A stretch of 64,000 nt of DNA from Linanthus parryae. Taxonomy: Eukaryota > Streptophyta > Magnoliopsida > Ericales > Polemoniaceae. How positions within the stretch are numbered: the first letter of the stretch is position 1; every line of letters begins with the position of its first letter. The notes under the pieces are model-generated. The model saw only the letters and a list, made by a program, of their open reading frames with translations. It searched no databases and was not told the DNA's origin. The stretch spans positions 154,081,345-154,145,344 of the forward strand of contig JALGPY010000002.1 in the NCBI GenBank assembly GCA_023055425.1, given 5' to 3'. Shown here in pieces: positions 57,928 to 64,000 of this stretch. The translations under genes were made by a program, and so were the position numbers.

Positions 57928-58861
57928 TGTTACTTTAAGTTTAATGACCCAAACAGTTTGTGACCAATCAAACAGTACCCGAAAACAAAATTAACGCAGA
58001 ACGAATTTACTGATAGTGAGATTTCCGAACTGTTTAAAAAGATGGAAGACAGTTTCGTTCATGTAGAACGAGGCTCCTTAAAGCAGATTCGTCCCCCACA
58101 CGTGCTTGCTATGGAACGATCGGATGACTGCTTCCCGGGATGAATGCACTGCGTAGCGCCGCACACAACGAACTGAACTATGACGAAGTTTCTGCTGGAG
58201 TCCAAATATATATGCTTGTGAAAATTCGTTGGTTTCAGATGGTTAGAATGAGAAATGAACTGTTCATTTATAGAGGGCAGTTGGCCTTTCAAAGGAGCAT
58301 TTGCAACTGTTGGAGAACGGTTGCATATGTTGGTTAGTGTCAATTAATTTTGTTTAAACAGAAACAAAATTCTGTTAGTAAAATTAATTAAGAGTTAGCA
58401 TTTGGCCCAAAAAATTAATGAGGCCCACTAAGTAGACAGCCCAACCCACACCACACCACGTCACGGCCCGGCCCGTGCCCAAGCCCGAGACCGAGCCGAG
58501 CCGGACGGACGGACGGCGGCGGCGGCTGCGCGCGCGCGTGTGGTGGTTCTGACCATGGCTAGGTCCTCCCTCCTGCACAAAATGTGCTTCGCCCTAAGGG
58601 CGTGCTCTTATAGTCTAAACTTTGAGTAGATATACTCTTCATTTCCTCCCTCAACTCATGTTGTGGTGTTCTTTTCTTCTCAAGGACCGAGAACTCATTT
58701 TGAGAGGGTAATTTGATCATTCATTTCTCAACGGTTTTCGACATGTGAGTTATCAAAACGATCACCAAGGTGCCTTGTTGTGGACAACTCTTCATTGAGC
58801 CGGGTATAACCGAGCTCAAAGTCGGGTCAAAATTTGGTGTCGAAAACCTTTACTTCCAACA
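57928..58861 (-). repeat. 3' LTR of a minus-strand copia element
   Basis: 934 bp; minus strand starts TGTTGGAAGTAAAGG at 58861 and ends TTAAAGTAACA at 57928. It is preceded on the minus strand by CATGTGGGGGAT, a good purine tract. A TATA box (CTATAAAT on the minus strand, near 58266-58273) fits the U3 promoter. It contains a GC-rich (CGG)n/(CG)n patch at 58500-58545. Confidence 0.8.
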
Positions 58862-59489
58862 ATCCCCCACATGAATGGCAAATTCACGTTTTAAGATTGA
58901 AAATGTTTGTTTGTGGATGAAAATCCCTTGGCGGTAGTTAATTGCGTAAAGGAAAGTAGTCATAGACTTTGAACCTTCCCCTTAGTGAGATACTACAGGG
59001 TATACTGGCTTGACAGTGAGCGAGACGCCTTGAACTGCTTGCCGCGTTGTATACCTAGTCGGTAGCTCGCACACAATTAACAACCTTGACGTAGTCCGTT
59101 CTCACGGTTGTGTTCATTTCGGCCTTGAAACACTTTTCCTGGTTTCACGAGTAGACTTAGAGGAGTATAGCCACGTCATCCTCCTAGAACCGGCCCGTTC
59201 CTACTCACATAGGTGAGACACACAACGAGTATCTTACATACTCTTCTTAAGGAACCTTAAGATGTGGTCTCATTAAAAGCCTTTAGCCTACCCTGTCCCA
59301 TCACTCAGTGTTCGCCCTAGGAATGAGTTTGGAAACTTTATTTCCGGGTGAGTGATTTGTTTATTTTCACTGGTAGTTGGGTTGTTCTTTTTGAACCTAG
59401 TTCTTGGGATCTCGAGTCACCTAGGTTGGGTTTGCCGCTACGAGCAACTCTTACGAGATTGGCTTTAATCCCATTCCCCTCGACGAACT

Positions 59490-60430
59490 TGCAACTAATT
59501 CTCTCGATAAACGTTTAGTCAACGGATCCGCTATAATTTATTTTGACTTTACATAATCGAACGATGTTATTCCTCTTGAGAGAAGTTTCCTAATGGTATT
59601 ATGTCTCCGACGTATATGTCTAGACTTACCATTATACATGCTACTTTGTGCTCTACCTATTGCCGATTGGCTGTCGCAATGAATGCAGATAGGAGGCACT
59701 GGTTTTGGCCATGATAGAATATCTTCGAGGAAATGACGAAGCCATTCTGCTTCTTCCCCTGCCTTGTCTAACGCTATGAATTCCGCTTCCATAGTAGACC
59801 TTGCAATGCACGTCTGCTTTGAAGATTTCCAACATATTGCCGCTTCACCTAGAGAGAATACATATCCACTCGTGGACTTGGAGTCTCTTGAGTTAGAGAT
59901 CCAATTGGCATCGCAATATCCTTCCAAGAAAGCTGAATAGTTTGAGTACTGTATACCTATGTCCTTGGTATAACGAAGATACTTCAGCACTCGAATCAAG
60001 GCTGTCCAATGATCCTTTCCAGGGTTACTGGTAAAGCGACTCAATTTCCCGACAGCTTGTGCGATGTCCGGCCTTGTACAATTCATGATGTACATGAGGC
60101 TTTCAATTATTTGCGCATATTCCAATTGCCTGACACATTCGCTCCGATTCTTGGCAAGATGTAAACTCACGTCTACTGGTGTGGTAATCGGTTTGTTATT
60201 CCCTTTGTCCAAATTTTCGATCACTTTTTCTATGTAGCGAGTTTGAGAAAGTGCGTAACCATCTGGAGTCTTTGTAATTTTAATCCCTAAAATCACATCC
60301 GCCACTCCTAGGTCTTTCATGTCAAACTTTGTAGACAATAATTTCTTGGTGTCAAAAATTATTACCTTGCTGCTCCCCATAATTAGCATGTCGTCGACAT
60401 ATGAGCATATTATTGTAGGGTTTTGATTCA
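59490..60430 (-). pseudogene. Copia RT end and RNase H
   Basis: Open from 60430 to 59538: [18 protein letters not shown] (catalytic YVDD intact), [38 protein letters not shown], and RNase H with Asp in GYCDANWIS, Glu in [11 protein letters not shown] and Asp in [13 protein letters not shown] at 59538 interrupts just before IIADPLTKR, the usual end of copia RNase H, so a single stop mutation truncates an otherwise clean domain. Preservation is much better than in the 47011 element. Confidence 0.9.
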
Positions 60431-61968
60431 TGGATTGCACAACGGAAGCATAAACAAACATAAAACCATGCAAAACCCTCCAAGGATTACAAGTCAAGAG
60501 ACATAACGATGGTAAGGGTTAGAAATCATAAACACACCTTTGGGTTCTCCTTGATGACTTCAAACGCGAATAGTGTCACGTCTCTACGGTTGATCCACGC
60601 CTAGAGGTGAGATCTAGATCCTCCAAATCCATGTGCTAGCTAGGAAGAATGGAGAAGGAAGAAGGAATCGCCAACAATGGAGTGCCAAAGGTGGGGCGGC
60701 TCTCCCTTTGGCCGACGGGTAGGGGGCGGTCCCATAAAGGGGGTTCGGCCCTCTTTTTGGGACTTGCTCTCTCTCCTTGATTTGTTCTCTCCTACTCTAT
60801 CATATAGATGTGTGGTGTGTGTAGAGAGAAAAATAAGCTAGGAGTGTTCTTTATATAGTCCAACAACTCCTTGTCCTACTACATAAAGAACCCCTCATAA
60901 TCCTACTCAAGTTCGGATTAGTCCCTTTTGCAAAAATAGTCCTTCTCATGTCAATACATGAATTAGTTCTATTTGAAAATTAATCCTAATCATGTCTCTA
61001 CATGAATTAGGCCACCTTGGCAAATCCTAATCATGTCTATACATGGATAAGTCCAACTTGCATATTAGTCCTACTAAGTTAGCAAGTTGTTGCGATTTGA
61101 TCCTTCTAATTAATTAATCATATTAATTAATTATTTCCCATGTCTAGTTCACCCCTATATGGCGTGTGACCCCATAGGTTCTATTTAGTTGGTAGTAACA
61201 ATTTACTAATATGGAGCGGCCTCTAGCAAGACATCCATTCTAATTGTCATCATGACAAACCTTGTGCAAGTAATTGTCTCATCCCTTTGTCTCAATATCC
61301 GGATTGGACACGAGACATACAAGTCACACTCGTATATCCAATCCATAGTTTCTCGATCCTGGGAATAGCCTTATTCGTGCAAATAACATCAATATCCCAT
61401 ATTGATTGATTTGAGTCTGGCCAGACATTTTATAAGCACTATCCCTCGAGTGGCCTAGGATATTTGCTCCCGTTATGTGGGAGGGACAAATTCTATCTAC
61501 GTCCACTACGATCTCTAAGCTTGCTTCTTATTGTATCCAGTACACGCCTTTATAACTACCCAGTTACGGTGTAGCGTTTAACGCTACCAAAATCACAATA
61601 ATCCACAACTAGAATATCTAGTGACTTCAAGTCAAAGGATGAAAATACCGTTTGCACCGCGAGAAGCGCTTGTGACTTAACATAACGTGTATGTAGCCTT
61701 CTCGGAGATGGGTCAATCCAGTATGCAATTACTCCTAATGCATACCCATGTGTTGGATCATGATATCTCCATATCAATCCAACCCCATACTAGTCTATAG
61801 ATGATTGTCCCATTAATCATCATAATTGACTAGGGATATTTAAGAATATAACACTTATATTCTAAGGACTTCATTCATGTTAACATATCTCCATATCGAT
61901 AACATAATGAATCGTAAATCCATAAATGTCACAATTAATTGATTGCCTCTAGGGCACAATTCCAACAG
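60431..61968 (-). repeat. Angela/BARE-like copia LTR
   Basis: Minus strand starts TGTTGGAATTGTGCCCTAG at 61968, very like the LTR start of the Angela/BARE copia lineage, and is preceded by the purine tract AAGTGGGAGAC. I place its end at TGCAATCCA (60431), giving 1,538 bp; this border is less certain than the start. The opposite flank lies outside the window. Confidence 0.75.
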
Positions 61969-62179
61969 TCTCCCACTTGCACTAGAGTCAATCTCCTGCA
62001 TCATATGCCTATTGATCTAGCGCGGCCCTCCACGTTTACAATGCGTAGGGGCGAGGCATATGCTGGTACCTTGCAAATATTCACATCTCCTCCATCAACA
62101 ATTTGATTGAGATTGAATATTCTGAGTAAGTGCATCTCATGCAGTAATTTACTCAGTCCTCTATGTTAGAATTAGTGAC

Positions 62180-64000
62180 CGAATCTTTCCTGGAACCTTT
62201 CCAGCTCACAGTCGCTCCCACTAGGGCAAAACACAAATTTCGACTTTATAATCTGAAATCTTCTTTGTCAGATTTGAAGTTCGCATCACTGTAACCCCTT
62301 ACAGCAAACTCTTCATATTATCTATTTATCAAAAATTCATCCTTAGTGCTTCTCAAGTTCTAAAGGATAATCTTGATAATTAATTCCGTGACTCTCACCC
62401 GGATTTGACTGGTATCTTTGTGTCATACCATATGACACGTCTGGCCTAGTACATATCATGGCGTATCTCGTAAATGTAATTCATACGGTCCATTCCCAAT
62501 ATAATTGGTAAGACAATTAGCCTTCCAAAGACTAATTCCATGTGACATGGGTAAGAATCAATATTCTTTTCACGTTGAACCATTTCAACACCTTTGTCAA
62601 TTTGTGTACTATGACCTAAGCTATACAACCATCTTGATCTACCTCAATAGATCTTCACAAGTTGCTTCGCTTAAGTCTACCATTAGAAAGTCAACTCCCT
62701 AGTCAATCTACGTAAGACTGCCAAGTAGGGGCAACTTTCCCAATGATTAAGTATGTCTTCACATACACGACCAGAAACATAACTGTGCTCCCACTAACCT
62801 TCTTGTAGACACAAGTCTCATCTTCAATTTTGATGGAACCAAACTCCTTTGATTACATCATCCATTTGAAGAGTCCAACTCCTAGAAGCTTGATCCAATC
62901 TATAAATAGATTGCTACAAGCAAGATGCGAAGGGATTTAAGCATCACAATTGGGGAAAGATTTTGTCATAGTCTATACTATAAGCTCGCATGAAATCCCT
63001 TTCCTACCAATCTTCCCTTAAAGGTAATCATATTACCATCCATGTTGGTTTCCTCATGACCCACGTGCACCCTATGGGTCCTACCCTTCAGGTGGTTCCA
63101 CCAAAGTCTATACTTTGTTGGTATACATGGATTCCATATCGTATCTCATGGCTCCAAGCCATTTCTGAGAGTATGGCCGCACGTGGCCATCTCATAGGTT
63201 GTAGGCTCATCTTGATGAGCAATATATCAGGGGTTATGAGAAATCCTTATTTCTCTAGTCCCTCGATATATCCTACCTTACCTACGAGGTTCTTGTGTTA
63301 TCTGAGTAGGTTGCTCCACAACACCTTGTGATCCTGCTCATGTTCCATCAAACGGATCAATGTTCTATTGTGGTTCTTGAACTTTTCAAGTTCTACTGTC
63401 CTCCCACTATTTCTCTTAGAGACAATCTCTATCTAGAAACACTGTGGTTCGAGAAAAAAACAGTTTGTTCTCGATTAGGTTGTAGAAATAATATCCTTTT
63501 CAGGATATCCCACAAAACATTTATCCGACTTGGGTCCAAGTTTATTTGTAAACTCTTTTACATAAACTTCATAACCCCAAATCTTTACGAATGACATACT
63601 AGGACACTTCCTAGTCCATATCTCATATGGTGTTTTTTCATAATATGTTTTGATGATGGAACAAGGTTAAGGGCGAAATTTGCTGTAATCAGAACATAGC
63701 CCCAAAAAGTAAACTGGAAGTTATGTTTGGCTCATCATGGACCGAACCGTGTCCTACAAGGTCCGAAATCTCCTCTTAGACACGCCAAACCTTTGTGGCG
63801 TGCTAGGTGGAGCGAGTGTTGGATCATATCCAACACTCCCATAGATTGTTGTCAAACTCTTGGCTCAAGTACTCTCCTCTATGATCCAATCGTAGAGCCT
63901 TAATACTTTTGCCAAGCTGGTTCTGTACTTCATTCCTGAATACCTTGAACAATTCAAAGGATTCTGATTTGTGTCTTCATAAGATACACAAATCCATATT
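62180..64000 (-). pseudogene. Pol remnants of the Angela-like element
   Basis: All on the minus strand and in changing frames. RNase H: GYSDANFKSDKEDF near 62290 and VGATVSWK near 62215. RT thumb: YQSNPGESHG near 62395, CTRPDVSY near 62440, FLPMSHGISL near 62540. RT palm: EDETCVYKKVSGSTVMFLVV near 62800, then YV followed by a frameshift where the second half of YVDD should be. Integrase: HKSESFELFKVFRNEVQNQL near 63930-63990, cut by the window end. Too degenerate to be active. Confidence 0.75.

Larger units (their letters stand above)
57928..60430 (-). mobile_element. Copia element, 3' half only, split by another element
   Basis: 3' LTR, about 680 bp of 3' untranslated sequence (58862-59537) and the RT-RNase H end. 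The upstream remainder is displaced or lost because an Angela-like LTR begins at 60431, inside RT just before the YVDD motif. Confidence 0.8.
60431..64000 (-). mobile_element. Angela/BARE-like copia element, runs off the window
   Basis: 3' LTR (60431-61968) followed, going upstream on the minus strand, by RNase H, RT and integrase remnants to the window end. It sits inside the RT of the 57928 copia element, so it is the younger of the two insertions. Confidence 0.78.

Noticed and set aside
58384..58578. Minus-strand open frame rich in Arg/Gly at the GC-rich patch
   Set aside because: It lies inside an LTR and follows from (CGG)n and (CG)n repeats.

Overview
This is nuclear DNA of a flowering plant. 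The evidence is a GCK-domain gene, a plant mobile domain (PMD) reading frame, pieces of a plant-specific RNA polymerase IV subunit, and Ty3/gypsy (Tat type) and Ty1/copia retrotransposons with initiator-Met tRNA primer sites. Many introns, simple repeats and nested insertions fit an intergenic transposon island. The species cannot be named from the sequence alone.

Layout. 1-4620: one apparently intact host gene (GCK-domain protein, minus strand, 3193-3645) and non-coding flanks. 4621-13340: a 5'-truncated Tat-type gypsy element on the minus strand (3' LTR, RNase H, integrase) carrying a spliced PMD gene on the opposite strand. 13341-19962 and 39074-57927: a broken tandem array of eleven ~1.7-kb units. 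Each unit derives from exons and introns of NRPD1, the catalytic largest subunit of RNA polymerase IV. Unit 1 is bracketed by ~175-bp inverted repeats like a Pack-MULE (a Mutator-like element with captured gene pieces).

The array has been invaded repeatedly. Insertions are a 1.9-kb gypsy derivative (13682-15610, 5-bp target duplication), a Mutator-type MITE (15981-16531, 10-bp duplication), two copia elements in head-to-head inverted orientation (20141-38695), a 7.6-kb copia element with near-identical LTRs but ruined coding capacity (47011-54589, 5-bp duplication), and a minus-strand copia element from 57928. That last element is itself split by an Angela/BARE-like copia element (60431 to the window end).

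Three observations stand out. First, the gene for the polymerase that drives RNA-directed silencing of transposons has itself been captured and multiplied into a tandem pseudogene array. Second, the head-to-head copia family carries a perfect 16-bp palindrome at least twelve times, usually as doublets spaced 21 bp inside reading frames and 20 bp outside them. Third, the leader of the element at 47011 holds thirteen ACGT-core bZIP-type sites in 180 bp. No gene other than the GCK gene looks functional, and most other open frames are transposon remnants.
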